Positions 1 through 6,121 of a stretch of 7,025 nt of DNA are shown here, piece by piece. A model generated the notes under the pieces. It saw only the letters and a program-made list of their open reading frames with translations. It had not been told where the DNA came from and made no database searches. The DNA comes from Nitrospirota bacterium (GTDB lineage Bacteria; Nitrospirota; Thermodesulfovibrionia; Thermodesulfovibrionales; JdFR-88). The DNA is taken from positions 1 to 7,025 of the forward strand of contig JAKAGP010000092.1 of NCBI GenBank assembly GCA_021825785.1, in the 5' to 3' direction. Position numbers and translations under genes: made by a program. Position 1 is the first letter of the stretch; each line of letters starts with the position of its first letter.

Positions 1-161
1 GATCTCACGGCCATTACGGGACGGACGACTCCGCACTGGTTGAGGCGGCTGGGGGCAGGGTGAGGGTGGTGCCGGGCCTTTCCGAGAACATAAAGATAAC
101 CACACCGGAGGACGCAATGATAGCCGGGGCCATTTTCAAACACAGGGGAGGGGTTTTTTAG
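1..161 (+). CDS. ispD: IspD C-terminus (partial): 2-C-methyl-D-erythritol 4-phosphate cytidylyltransferase
   Basis: This is the end of a gene that enters from the left edge; the reading frame starts at base 3 and ends with TAG at 159-161. The visible 52 residues contain GTDDSALVE, a short glycine turn, then VVPGLSENIKITTPEDAMIAG, which is the typical IspD C-terminus (the family's TDDA..VE and NIK.T.PEDL..A motifs). IspD transfers CMP from CTP to methylerythritol phosphate in the cytosolic MEP pathway to isoprenoid precursors. The next gene, ispF, acts two steps later and begins 7 bases downstream in another frame, so the two are very probably cotranscribed but are not an IspDF fusion. The N-terminal CTP-binding region lies outside the window. 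Confidence 0.9.
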   Translation, partial: SHGHYGTDDSALVEAAGGRVRVVPGLSENIKITTPEDAMIAGAIFKHRGGVF

Positions 162-168
162 CTCATTT

Positions 169-645
169 ATGGTGATGAGGACCGGTTTCGGATATGACAG
201 CCACAGGTTTGCCCCCGGGGAATTTTTTGTGCTTGGCGGCGTGCGCATACCATATGAGAAGGGCCTGGCGGGACACTCGGACGCGGACGCGCTTATTCAT
301 GCCCTTATAGATTCCATCCTGGGCGCCCTTTGCGCCGGCGACATAGGGAAGCACTTCCCGGACACTGATGCGAAGTACAAGGGGATATCAAGCCTTGTGC
401 TTCTGGAGCACACCGTCCGCCTGGCAAGTGAAAAAGGCTTTGCGGTGGAATCGGTGGACTCCACAGTGATAGCCCAGGCTCCGCGCCTTGCCCCGCACAT
501 CTAGGCCATGCGGAAGGTCCTTTCAGAGGTGCTCCATACGGAGGCGGTGAGCGTTAAGGCCAAGACCAACGAGGGGATGGGTTTTACCGGCAGGGGGGAA
601 GGCATTGCGGCCTTCGCCGTCTGCGTGCTAAAAAAGACAGTTTAG
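169..645 (+). CDS. ispF: IspF, 2-C-methyl-D-erythritol 2,4-cyclodiphosphate synthase, interrupted by an in-frame TAG
   Basis: IspF cyclises CDP-methylerythritol 2-phosphate to methylerythritol cyclodiphosphate, releasing CMP. Homology runs through one frame for 158 codons, the normal family length (E. coli about 159). Visible motifs are GYDSHRF (metal-binding Asp and His), GHSDADAL (third metal-binding His), [22 protein letters not shown], then after the stop [26 protein letters not shown]. Codon 112 (502-504) is TAG; the frame then continues intact to a second TAG at 643-645. A product ending at codon 111 would lack the KATTTE-like and [10 protein letters not shown] segments that complete the nucleotide site, so it should be inactive. 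The start is uncertain: ATG 169 and ATG 175 both fit, and ATG 175 gives MRTGFGYD, which aligns best with the family; neither has a well-placed ribosome binding site (a GGGGAGGGG lies 15 bases before 169). It could be a fresh pseudogene, a sequence error, or suppressed or recoded. Confidence 0.85.
502..504 (+). other. In-frame amber (TAG) codon inside ispF
   Basis: The codon lies between CCGCACATC (PHI) and GCCATGCGG (AMR). The corresponding E. coli residue is the Pro in HIPQMR, a position that varies in the family. One base change from GAG, CAG or AAG would produce it. The frame is undamaged on both sides, with no other stop or indel. TAG is also the ordinary terminator of ispD, ispF itself and the MBL gene in this window. 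Confidence 0.9.
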
Positions 646-658
646 GTTTTTTTGCTTT

Positions 659-1594
659 TTATTTTTTAAGGCAAGCATCTTTCAGACCGGAAGCCACGGT
701 TTTCAAATGGTCCAGAAAGAGCCTCAAAACGCCGGAGATGGTCCTTTTCCTGTGGGTCACTATATAGAAATTCTGACGCATCTTTAACCCCGCCATCTTT
801 ATTTCCCTGAGAGACCCTGTTTCGATCTCCCGGGCGGCGTACAATCGCGGCAGCACTCCCGCCCCAAGGCCCGACCTTATCGCCTCCGCCATAGAGTCAG
901 CGGAGCTGAAGGAGGCCACAACATTCAGCCTGTCAGCCGGGACCCCCTTGTTTGTGAAATATTCCTCCACGGTCTTCTTTGTGCCGGACCCATCATGCCT
1001 CGCAACGAAAGGGAGCCCGGGCAAGTCCCCCAGGCTTATCGTGCCTTTTTCAGCATGTCTCATCCTGTCCGCGCAAACCAGTATGAGGTCGTCATCGGTC
1101 AGGCAGCTGAACTCCAGCGCCCGCCGTTCCATTGCTGGCCGTTCCATTATCGCCCCCACAATGCCCACGGGCAGCTCATGATCCATCACCATGTTGGTTA
1201 TTGCCCCGGAGTCTCTGGCCACAAGCCTGAAAGAGACCGCCGGATAGAGGAGCTTGAAGCTCGCGGCCGCGCGCGGGATAAGCAGGGAGCCTGGCAGCGA
1301 GCTTGCTCCCACCAGGAGCTCCCCGGAGGGCTCGGCTCTGACCAGCTTTATGTCCGATGTTATGGTGTCCAGTTTTTCAATGATCTCAATGGCCCTAGGA
1401 TAGAGCATCAACGATTCCTTTGTGGGGGCGATGCTCCTGCCCAGGCGGTCGAACAGCCTGGAGCCAAGGGCCTCTTCAAGTGTCTTTATGTGGTCGCTTA
1501 TCGTAGGCTGGCTTAAAAAGAGCTCTCTGGAGGCCTTGGAAAAACTACGGTTCCTGTAAACCGAACAAAAAACCCTTAGCTGGTGAACATCCAT
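659..1594 (-). CDS. LysR-family transcriptional regulator (selenium-metabolism-associated / CysL-like type)
   Basis: This is a DNA-binding regulator of the LysR type, 311 residues from the chosen start. The N-terminus MDVHQLRVFCSVYRNRSFSK, then the LSQPTISDHIKTLEEALG helix-turn-helix at about residues 27-44 and LFDRLGR are classic for the family. The rest is a periplasmic-binding-protein-like effector domain (GELLVGASSLPGSLLIPRA, then ARHDGSGTKKTVEEYF and SGLGAGVLPR). The open frame reaches back to 1639, but ATG 1592-1594 is preferred: it matches the family's MD..QL start and has GGAGG 10 bases upstream. The pattern resembles the LysR group often found beside selenium metabolism genes, and also CysL/YwfK-like regulators, but no target gene is visible, so the ligand is unknown. 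It is convergent with ispF (13-base gap). Inverted repeats upstream may be its own operator. Confidence 0.88.
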   Translation of the reverse strand: MDVHQLRVFCSVYRNRSFSKASRELFLSQPTISDHIKTLEEALGSRLFDRLGRSIAPTKESLMLYPRAIEIIEKLDTITSDIKLVRAEPSGELLVGASSLPGSLLIPRAAASFKLLYPAVSFRLVARDSGAITNMVMDHELPVGIVGAIMERPAMERRALEFSCLTDDDLILVCADRMRHAEKGTISLGDLPGLPFVARHDGSGTKKTVEEYFTNKGVPADRLNVVASFSSADSMAEAIRSGLGAGVLPRLYAAREIETGSLREIKMAGLKMRQNFYIVTHRKRTISGVLRLFLDHLKTVASGLKDACLKK

Positions 1595-1644
1595 TCCTGC
1601 GCTTCCTCCCACGCACCCGGCAGCATTCCTCTTATGCAACTTAA

Positions 1645-1667
1645 GGTTGTGGAAGTATTACATAACC
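1645..1667. promoter_or_regulatory. Candidate LysR-type operator upstream of the LysR gene
   Basis: GGTTGTG (1645-1651) and CATAACC (1661-1667) form an interrupted inverted repeat matching at 6 of 7 positions across a 9-base spacer. It lies about 50 bases before the LysR start at 1594 and contains the loose T-N11-A pattern expected of LysR binding sites. Autoregulation is typical for the family; that this site is used is inference. Confidence 0.35.
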
Positions 1668-1675
1668 CCGCGGCC

Positions 1676-1704
1676 AATTGCAATACCTTTTTTAATTTGC
1701 AATT
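1676..1704. repeat. Perfect 8-bp inverted repeat with 13-bp spacer
   Basis: AATTGCAA at 1676-1683 and TTGCAATT at 1697-1704 are exact reverse complements. Their centres are 21 bp apart, about two helical turns, a spacing that suits a dimeric regulator. It lies upstream of the LysR gene and may overlap its promoter. A second, compact palindrome follows at 1708-1721 (TGTAGC, TT, GCTACA), and GTAGC recurs at 1724-1728. Confidence 0.5.
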
Positions 1705-1751
1705 CCATGTAGCTTGCTACAGGGTAGCCTTGTATTGTCATTCCCGCAAAT

Positions 1752-1812
1752 TTTAATAAGACGGGCTTACGCCCTTGGGCGCGCCGGGAATCCTTTTTAA
1801 GAAAGATTCCGC
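1752..1812 (-). terminator. Possible transcription terminator region after larC
   Basis: Read on the - strand just past the larC stop, GGAATC-TTT and AAA-G-GATTCC (1787-1810) can fold into a hairpin with one bulge. A second stem, GGGC-GTAA-GCCC, lies at 1763-1774 and is followed by a T-containing stretch (TCTTATTAAAATTT). The T-run is poor, so intrinsic termination is only plausible. It would end the MBL-birA-larC transcript before the LysR gene. Confidence 0.35.
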
Positions 1813-1822
1813 CCGGCCCGGC

Positions 1823-3046
1823 TCAAAAAGTTTCGTGCAGGGCTCTGAGGCGGTCCATAACTTCCCTTAACGGGAGCCCGGATTCCCTGGCGGCCCGCAC
1901 GCAATCCTCATATTCCGGGGTCTTGGAGACTTTGCCGTTTCTGATGAAAGTCTTGAACCTTACCGGCCCGAACTCCGTTTTTAACGTTTTGATCTTCCTT
2001 TCGAGCGTGTTTCTGCCGGCACGGTAAAACCTGACACCGAGGGTTGTGGTCTCCTTGAATAATATTTTTTTCAGGGCAGCGGCTTTCCAGGGATCGCAAA
2101 GTGCGGTAAGCTTCACCGCGGGGCGGCCTTTTTTCATGATGATCGGGGTGAGAAAGGCATCCAGGGCCCCGGCCTTGAACAACTTGTCCATCAGATACCC
2201 GTATACCTGGGGGTTCATGTCGTCAATGTTTGTTTCGATCACCAGTATCTCTTCTGTCTTACCTTTTTGTTTTGCAGCTCCTTCCGGGTCTGCCTGCGCC
2301 TCTCCTATGAAAACCCTGAGCACATTAGGGAAGGTCTTGGGGTCTTTTTCTCCCGCTCCGGCGCCGGTTTTTTCCAGAAGCAGGGGGGGCATGGGACCAA
2401 ATCCCCTGCAAAGGCCTTTTATGAGGGCTGCCCCGGTTGGGGTGGTGAGCTCGAATGGGTCTTCTGCCTGGCCCCCATGAACTATGCCATAAACTGGGGT
2501 CCCAGCCAGAAGCAGTGCGGTGGCCGGGGCCGGAACACCATATCTGCCGTGAAGTGTGTCCACCATGCCGCCGCCCAGGTTTACCGGGGAACAATAGACC
2601 TCATCCACCTCCAGGAGCCGGAGGCAGATAAGCGCGCCCATGACGTCTACAATTGTATCCGCGCTCCCAAGCTCGTGAAGATGGACCTCGTTAATCTTTT
2701 CCAGTCCATGTACTTTGGCCTCGGCTTCAAACAGGCTTTTTATGATGCCAATACCCGTTTTTTTGATGTCCTCCGTTAGCGTGCTTTTCCTGACAATGCC
2801 GGACATCTCATTCCATCCAAGAGGGGACCAGCCAGAATGCGGTTTTTCGTGCGGCGCCCGCACATCGAATTTTAAAGCGGCAAGCCCCTTGCGCAAAACC
2901 CTTCTGCTTTCGGTCTGCACCCCTTCAAGGCGGAGTTTGCCAAGTTCTCTTTGAAGCGCCTCAAGGGGCGCGCCCACAGAAAGCAGCGCCCCTATGAGCA
3001 TGTCCCCGCTTATTCCATATGAGCAGTCAAAATATGCGATCTTCAT
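1823..3046 (-). CDS. larC: LarC, nickel-pincer cofactor biosynthesis protein (CTP-dependent nickel chelatase)
   Basis: LarC inserts nickel into pyridinium-3,5-bisthiocarboxylic acid mononucleotide using CTP, the last step to the nickel-pincer cofactor of lactate racemase and related LarA-family epimerases. The 407-residue frame is complete. The N-terminal part has YFDCSYGISGDMLIGALL (residues 5-22), HLHELGSADTIVDVMGA, SPVNLGGGMV, HGRYGVPAPAT and ELTTPTGAALIKG. The C-terminal part has ETNIDDMNPQVYGYLMDKLF, TPIIMKKGRPAVKL and FKETTTLGVR. In Lactobacillus plantarum these two parts are encoded as larC1 and larC2 joined by programmed frameshifting; here they are one uninterrupted frame. ATG 3044-3046 begins at the conserved MKIAYFD start, 21 bases after birA, without a clear ribosome binding site. 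It ends with TGA at 1823. No larA, larB or larE is in the window, so it may serve a cofactor pathway encoded elsewhere. Confidence 0.95.
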   Translation of the reverse strand: MKIAYFDCSYGISGDMLIGALLSVGAPLEALQRELGKLRLEGVQTESRRVLRKGLAALKFDVRAPHEKPHSGWSPLGWNEMSGIVRKSTLTEDIKKTGIGIIKSLFEAEAKVHGLEKINEVHLHELGSADTIVDVMGALICLRLLEVDEVYCSPVNLGGGMVDTLHGRYGVPAPATALLLAGTPVYGIVHGGQAEDPFELTTPTGAALIKGLCRGFGPMPPLLLEKTGAGAGEKDPKTFPNVLRVFIGEAQADPEGAAKQKGKTEEILVIETNIDDMNPQVYGYLMDKLFKAGALDAFLTPIIMKKGRPAVKLTALCDPWKAAALKKILFKETTTLGVRFYRAGRNTLERKIKTLKTEFGPVRFKTFIRNGKVSKTPEYEDCVRAARESGLPLREVMDRLRALHETF

Positions 3047-3067
3047 TTAATTTTTAATCAGCGCCCC

Positions 3068-4138
3068 TCACAGGCTGCCCCCGCCCCTGACCGATCCGCC
3101 GTCGTCCCTGACCGAACTGACGTCTCCCGTTGAAAAGCGGAGCGTGCTGCCTGCGGTCCTGAGAATAAGTCTGCCGTCATCATCGATTCCCGTCGCGGTC
3201 CCCGTGAACGGCTTCCCCTCCGAATGCACGCTGATCTGCCTGCCTATGGTGTCGCAGAGATTTCTATAGGCGCCCAGCAGCTTGCTCTCCACGGGCCTTT
3301 GTTCCGTACCGGCCTCTACTCCCTTATTGAGCATGCCCCCCCAATAGTCAAGCTCCCTGTACACGGAGGCTATGAGGGCGGCCCTGTCCACCGGCTTCCC
3401 GGTTTCGGCGAATATCGAGGTTGCTCTCGCCCTTAACTCCCTGGGGATATCAGCCTTTTTCATGTTTGCGTTTATGCCTATGCCCACCGCGGCAAAAAGC
3501 ACCCTGTCCGGATCGGAGCGCAGCTCAACCAGGATGCCGCCCAGTTTTTTTATCCCGGATGCCGCCCCAGGTTTTTTATTTTTCCCTTCCCTGACGATAA
3601 TGTCATTTGGCCATTTGAGCCTGACGTCCAGGCCGGTCTGCCCCTTTATTGCAAGGACCGAGGCCAGGCCCGCGGCAAGGGCCAGAAGAGGCGCCTTCCT
3701 TGGCGGAAGGCCGGGCCTCATTGCGGCGCTCATATAAACATTTACCCCCGGAGGAGACAGCCAGGCCCTCCCAAGTCTGCCCTTTCCTGCGGTCTGGGAA
3801 CCAGCCACCACAAGGGCTGAAAGCAGTTTTTCCCTCAGCGGCGGGGCCGCTTTATCCATGGCCATGAGAAGCGCCAGGTCGTTTGTGGAGGGCATATTTT
3901 CCTTGAACACTATCTTTATGCCAGGCATGTGATAGCCTAGCTGTCTATTGCACAGTTCCGGTCCTCCGGAGAGCCTGTAGCCTTCTCTTGAGGCCTCTAT
4001 CTGGAAACCCTCGGCACGAAGGAGCCTTATCTTTTTCCATACGGCCGCCCTGGTTATGCCCAAGGCCCTCGAAAATTCGGGGCCCGGGACCGCCTTGCCA
4101 TCGGAATCCTTGAGAAGCTTAAATATCCTGTGCGGCAA
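3068..4138 (-). CDS. birA: BirA, biotin--[acetyl-CoA carboxylase] ligase with N-terminal repressor domain
   Basis: This enzyme makes biotinyl-AMP and attaches biotin to carrier proteins such as the acetyl-CoA carboxylase subunit. The N-terminal winged helix (about residues 5-57, GITRAAVWKKIRLLRAEGF) indicates a bifunctional ligase and repressor. Catalytic motifs are PSTND (83-87), GKGRLGR (118-124, the adenylate-binding loop), KWPND (175-179), KLGGILVE (198-205, with the catalytic-site Lys) and VGIGINAN. A C-terminal SH3-like cap follows (GIDDDGRLILRT, about 317-328). At 356 residues it is somewhat longer than E. coli BirA (321), with a basic insertion before KLGG and a glycine-rich tail. The start is TTG at 4136-4138, supported by AGGAGGGG 8 bases upstream; that site sits inside the last codons of the preceding MBL gene, so translation is probably coupled. 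No biotin operator or biotin synthesis gene is visible here. Confidence 0.95.
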   Translation of the reverse strand: MPHRIFKLLKDSDGKAVPGPEFSRALGITRAAVWKKIRLLRAEGFQIEASREGYRLSGGPELCNRQLGYHMPGIKIVFKENMPSTNDLALLMAMDKAAPPLREKLLSALVVAGSQTAGKGRLGRAWLSPPGVNVYMSAAMRPGLPPRKAPLLALAAGLASVLAIKGQTGLDVRLKWPNDIIVREGKNKKPGAASGIKKLGGILVELRSDPDRVLFAAVGIGINANMKKADIPRELRARATSIFAETGKPVDRAALIASVYRELDYWGGMLNKGVEAGTEQRPVESKLLGAYRNLCDTIGRQISVHSEGKPFTGTATGIDDDGRLILRTAGSTLRFSTGDVSSVRDDGGSVRGGGSL

Positions 4139-4143
4139 AGAAA

Positions 4144-4791
4144 CTACCCCTCCTGTTCCAGGATGGCAGTCTTTATCTTGCCTTCAAGGAGTTTTTCGAA
4201 CCGGAAGGCGTCTTCCCTGTCACCCACTACCGTGCCGTAATGCATCGGGACAGCGACTGCGGGTTTTATGTCAAGGGCAGCCTGTGCCGCCTCTTCCGCA
4301 GTCATCACGTATGTGCCGGAAACAGGCAGAAGAGCGATGTCCGCCCTGATGCCTTTCATCTCCGGTATGTAGTCTGTGTCCCCGGCGATGTATATCCTTT
4401 TCCCCCCGGCCTGGAATATGTAGCCCACCCATTGGTTTTCTTTCGGATGGAATTTTTTGCCGATATTATAGGCAGGGACCACCTCCACTTCCACGCCGGC
4501 CGCGGAAATACTGTCTCCGGGCCTCACGCCGGAGGCCTTCCCCCTGGAAAATTTTCCAAGGCAATCCGGAGGGGCCAGTATCACCGTCTCTTCATCCGAT
4601 ATCTCCTCGACGTCCTCGGGGCTGCAATGGTCGTAGTGCTCATGGGTGATGAGCACAAGGTCCGCTTTCGGGGCCTCTTTGCTTTTTTTGATCCTGAACG
4701 GGTCGGTATAGATGACAACGCCCCCGGCGTCTATCCTGAAGCTGTCGTGCCCAAGCCAGTGGATATAGTGGATATCTTTCATCATCTCCAT
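4144..4791 (-). CDS. Metallo-beta-lactamase-fold metal-dependent hydrolase (UPF0173/UlaG-like)
   Basis: This is a compact MBL-fold protein of about 215 residues from ATG 4791. Signatures are HWLGHDSFRI with a TDPF strand, THEHYDHCSPEDV (the HxHxDH metal-binding motif), VPAYNIGKKFHPK, IAGDTDYIPEM (metal-binding Asp) and VPMHYGTVVGD (metal-binding His). This pattern is the single-domain UPF0173/UlaG-like group, cytosolic with no signal peptide; its substrate is generally unknown and none can be inferred. The open frame extends to ATG 4857, but those 22 extra residues are lysine-rich, unlike the family, and contain an extended -10 promoter, so ATG 4791 (or ATG 4785/4782) is more likely. The gene ends with TAG at 4144-4146, 5 bases before birA, and is first in an apparent operon with birA and larC. 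Confidence 0.85.
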   Translation of the reverse strand: MEMMKDIHYIHWLGHDSFRIDAGGVVIYTDPFRIKKSKEAPKADLVLITHEHYDHCSPEDVEEISDEETVILAPPDCLGKFSRGKASGVRPGDSISAAGVEVEVVPAYNIGKKFHPKENQWVGYIFQAGGKRIYIAGDTDYIPEMKGIRADIALLPVSGTYVMTAEEAAQAALDIKPAVAVPMHYGTVVGDREDAFRFEKLLEGKIKTAILEQEG

Positions 4792-4837
4792 ATGGCAATT
4801 CTTGCCTTTCTTCAAGGGTTTGTTTTTACTGGATGAC

Positions 4838-4864
4838 ATTATATCATGGCGTGCCATCTATCAA
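4838..4864 (-). promoter_or_regulatory. Extended -10 promoter for the MBL-birA-larC operon
   Basis: On the - strand TGA-TATAAT (4846 down to 4838) is a perfect extended -10 (TGnTATAAT). TTGATA at 4864-4859 matches the -35 consensus at 5 of 6 bases with a short 15-base spacer, which an extended -10 tolerates. Transcription would begin near 4831, downstream of the upstream-most ATG at 4857, giving a leader of about 40 bases to ATG 4791. Confidence 0.6.
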
Positions 4865-4911
4865 TGGCGCGGGGTTGCATGCCGGTAAGGGAAAAAGAAA
4901 AAGGGCTCTTT

Positions 4912-4920
4912 TGATATTAT
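4912..4920 (+). promoter_or_regulatory. Possible extended -10 directly before the membrane-protein gene
   Basis: TGA-TATTAT (4912-4920) matches the TGn extended -10 form with a 5 of 6 hexamer. No -35 element is visible at the right distance. If used, transcription would start within a base or two of the ATG at 4926, implying a leaderless mRNA. This fits the lack of a ribosome binding site there. Confidence 0.3.
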
Positions 4921-4925
4921 AAAAA

Positions 4926-5933
4926 ATGGACAAGCGTTCGCATTTTCTGGCGATCCTGCTGGTTACCGGAATGGTGGCCGTTGCCGGATATACCCTCCGG
5001 AAAGAGATGATATTCCCAGAGGTCGCAGCCCTGGCTTTCGGGGCGTGGGTCATGGAGGAAACGCCATGGAAGGGCGTGAAGCTGAACCTTTGGCTGTCCC
5101 CCACGCTGGCGGCTCTGACCGGTGTTTTAATGATGCGGTTTTTCCCCTATTCCCCTTTTTTCATGGTGGCGGCAGCCTTTATGCTTGTAGCCTTGCAGCT
5201 GGCCCTGCTGCGCTCGTCCGTGATGCCCTCCATCTCCGCCGCCATCCTGCCGCTTCTGCTTAAGTGCGATAGCTGGTATTATCTCCTTTGCGTATGCGTG
5301 TTCACCGGCATAATCGCGGCGGGGCGCCATTTGGCGGACCGGTCCAGGCGGAGGGGAAATAAAGACCGCGCGGTCCCGCCCGGTAAGTGGGATGCCATGA
5401 GCACTGAAAGTAAAACCTGGCCCAATGAGGGGAATGCCGGGGAAAGGGAGGCGGCTCCAGGCCTCGCACATTGGAGCAAGCTTCTTGCCGCCCTTATGGC
5501 CGTCTCCGCCGTTGCCCTGGGATTCCACTGGATATTCGTCATAGCCCCGCCCCTGATAGTCTCATTTGTGGAGATCTCAAAACCGGATGGCCCCTTGAGG
5601 ACAAAACTGCGCGGGATATTCATGTTGCTTTCCCTGGCGGCCTTCTCCGGGGCGGTTTGCGTTTATTTGATGCATGTAGTGATGCACTGGCCCCTCTGGG
5701 TGCCGGCAGGCGTGTCCGTTTTGTCGGTTTTCATCATATGCGAGCTTTTGCAGCTTCATTTTCCGCCTGCCGCGGCCATTGCCCTGCTGCCCGTGATAAT
5801 CCCGCCAGGGAGCCTCTGGTCCTATCCGCTGAACGTGGCATTGGGTAGCGCCGTGTTCATATTGATAAGCGCGCTCTGGTTTGACGGGCAAAAAAAACCG
5901 TTAAGAACAAGGCAGAAATTTTTAATTTTTTAA
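4926..5933 (+). CDS. Unrecognised polytopic membrane protein with a two-fold internal repeat (HPP-like)
   Basis: I do not recognise this 335-residue protein with confidence. It has about ten hydrophobic segments in two blocks, residues 6-133 and 184-318, joined by a polar, charged loop (about 134-182, rich in R, K, E and G) likely to be cytoplasmic. The blocks look like diverged copies: FPEVAALAFGAWVMEETPW in the first matches FVIAPPLIVSFVEISKPDG in the second, and MPSISAAILPLLLKCDSWYY matches FPPAAAIALLPVIIPPGSLW. The proline-alanine turn before a helix resembles HPP-family inner-membrane proteins, so a small-solute transporter is possible but unproven. An in-frame TAA at 4920-4922 makes ATG 4926 the earliest start; no ribosome binding site precedes it. 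The gene is divergent from the MBL operon across 68 bases (134 from ATG 4791). Confidence 0.75.
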   Translation: MDKRSHFLAILLVTGMVAVAGYTLRKEMIFPEVAALAFGAWVMEETPWKGVKLNLWLSPTLAALTGVLMMRFFPYSPFFMVAAAFMLVALQLALLRSSVMPSISAAILPLLLKCDSWYYLLCVCVFTGIIAAGRHLADRSRRRGNKDRAVPPGKWDAMSTESKTWPNEGNAGEREAAPGLAHWSKLLAALMAVSAVALGFHWIFVIAPPLIVSFVEISKPDGPLRTKLRGIFMLLSLAAFSGAVCVYLMHVVMHWPLWVPAGVSVLSVFIICELLQLHFPPAAAIALLPVIIPPGSLWSYPLNVALGSAVFILISALWFDGQKKPLRTRQKFLIF

Positions 5934-6030
5934 CTACTGCAAAAATTACCGGATATCGCAAGTTTTAAGGAACTAAAGGCATCGTGCACATTCCGCAACC
6001 GGCGTTTGGTCATTTCAAAAAGCAGGAGAT

Positions 6031-6055
6031 TTTTTTAAAAGATTAGTTTAAAAAA
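6031..6055. repeat. Perfect A/T-only inverted repeat
   Basis: Arms TTTTTTAAA (6031-6039) and TTTAAAAAA (6047-6055) are exact reverse complements around a 7-base loop. It lies about 30 bases before the -35 box at 6084 and about 100 bases after the membrane-protein gene. It could be an A/T-rich upstream promoter element, a protein-binding site, or a weak terminator. Confidence 0.5.
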
Positions 6056-6083
6056 TGCATGTTTTCCTTGATTTATTTTCCTG

Positions 6084-6112
6084 TTGACTTGCAACCATGG
6101 GTTTTATAAAAT
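6084..6112 (+). promoter_or_regulatory. Sigma70-type promoter facing the gene remnants
   Basis: TTGACT (6084-6089) and TAAAAT (6107-6112) each match the consensus at 5 of 6 bases with the optimal 17-base spacer. An overlapping TATAAA lies at 6105-6110. Transcription would start near 6119 and run into the EAL remnant, so the promoter appears to have lost its original gene. Confidence 0.55.
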
Positions 6113-6121
6113 TGCTCCCTG

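Larger units (their letters stand above)
5934..6121. other. Non-coding stretch after the membrane-protein gene
   Basis: This A/T-rich stretch contains the inverted repeat and promoter listed separately and no supported gene. A short open frame over about 5947-6036 (LPDIASFKELKAS...) lacks a start codon, a ribosome binding site or recognisable similarity, and might be decayed coding sequence. No convincing hairpin-plus-T terminator follows the stop at 5933. Confidence 0.5.

Noticed and set aside
1..645. IspDF bifunctional fusion with readthrough of TAG at 159-161
   Set aside because: ispD and ispF are in different frames, and readthrough would meet a TGA after 11 codons.
620..670. Bidirectional terminator between ispF and the LysR gene
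   Set aside because: There are long T and A runs, but the only possible stem is almost all A-T with no stable GC core, so a terminator could not be supported.
995..1516. 173-codon open frame on the + strand
   Set aside because: It lies wholly antisense to the well-supported LysR gene, has no family motifs, and its composition mirrors the LysR codons.
2046..2779. Long + strand open frames opposite larC
   Set aside because: Shadows of larC, which matches its family over the full length on the other strand.
5127..5891. Several - strand open frames opposite the membrane-protein gene
   Set aside because: Low-complexity, charged and proline/histidine-rich translations typical of antisense frames; the + frame has clear membrane segments.
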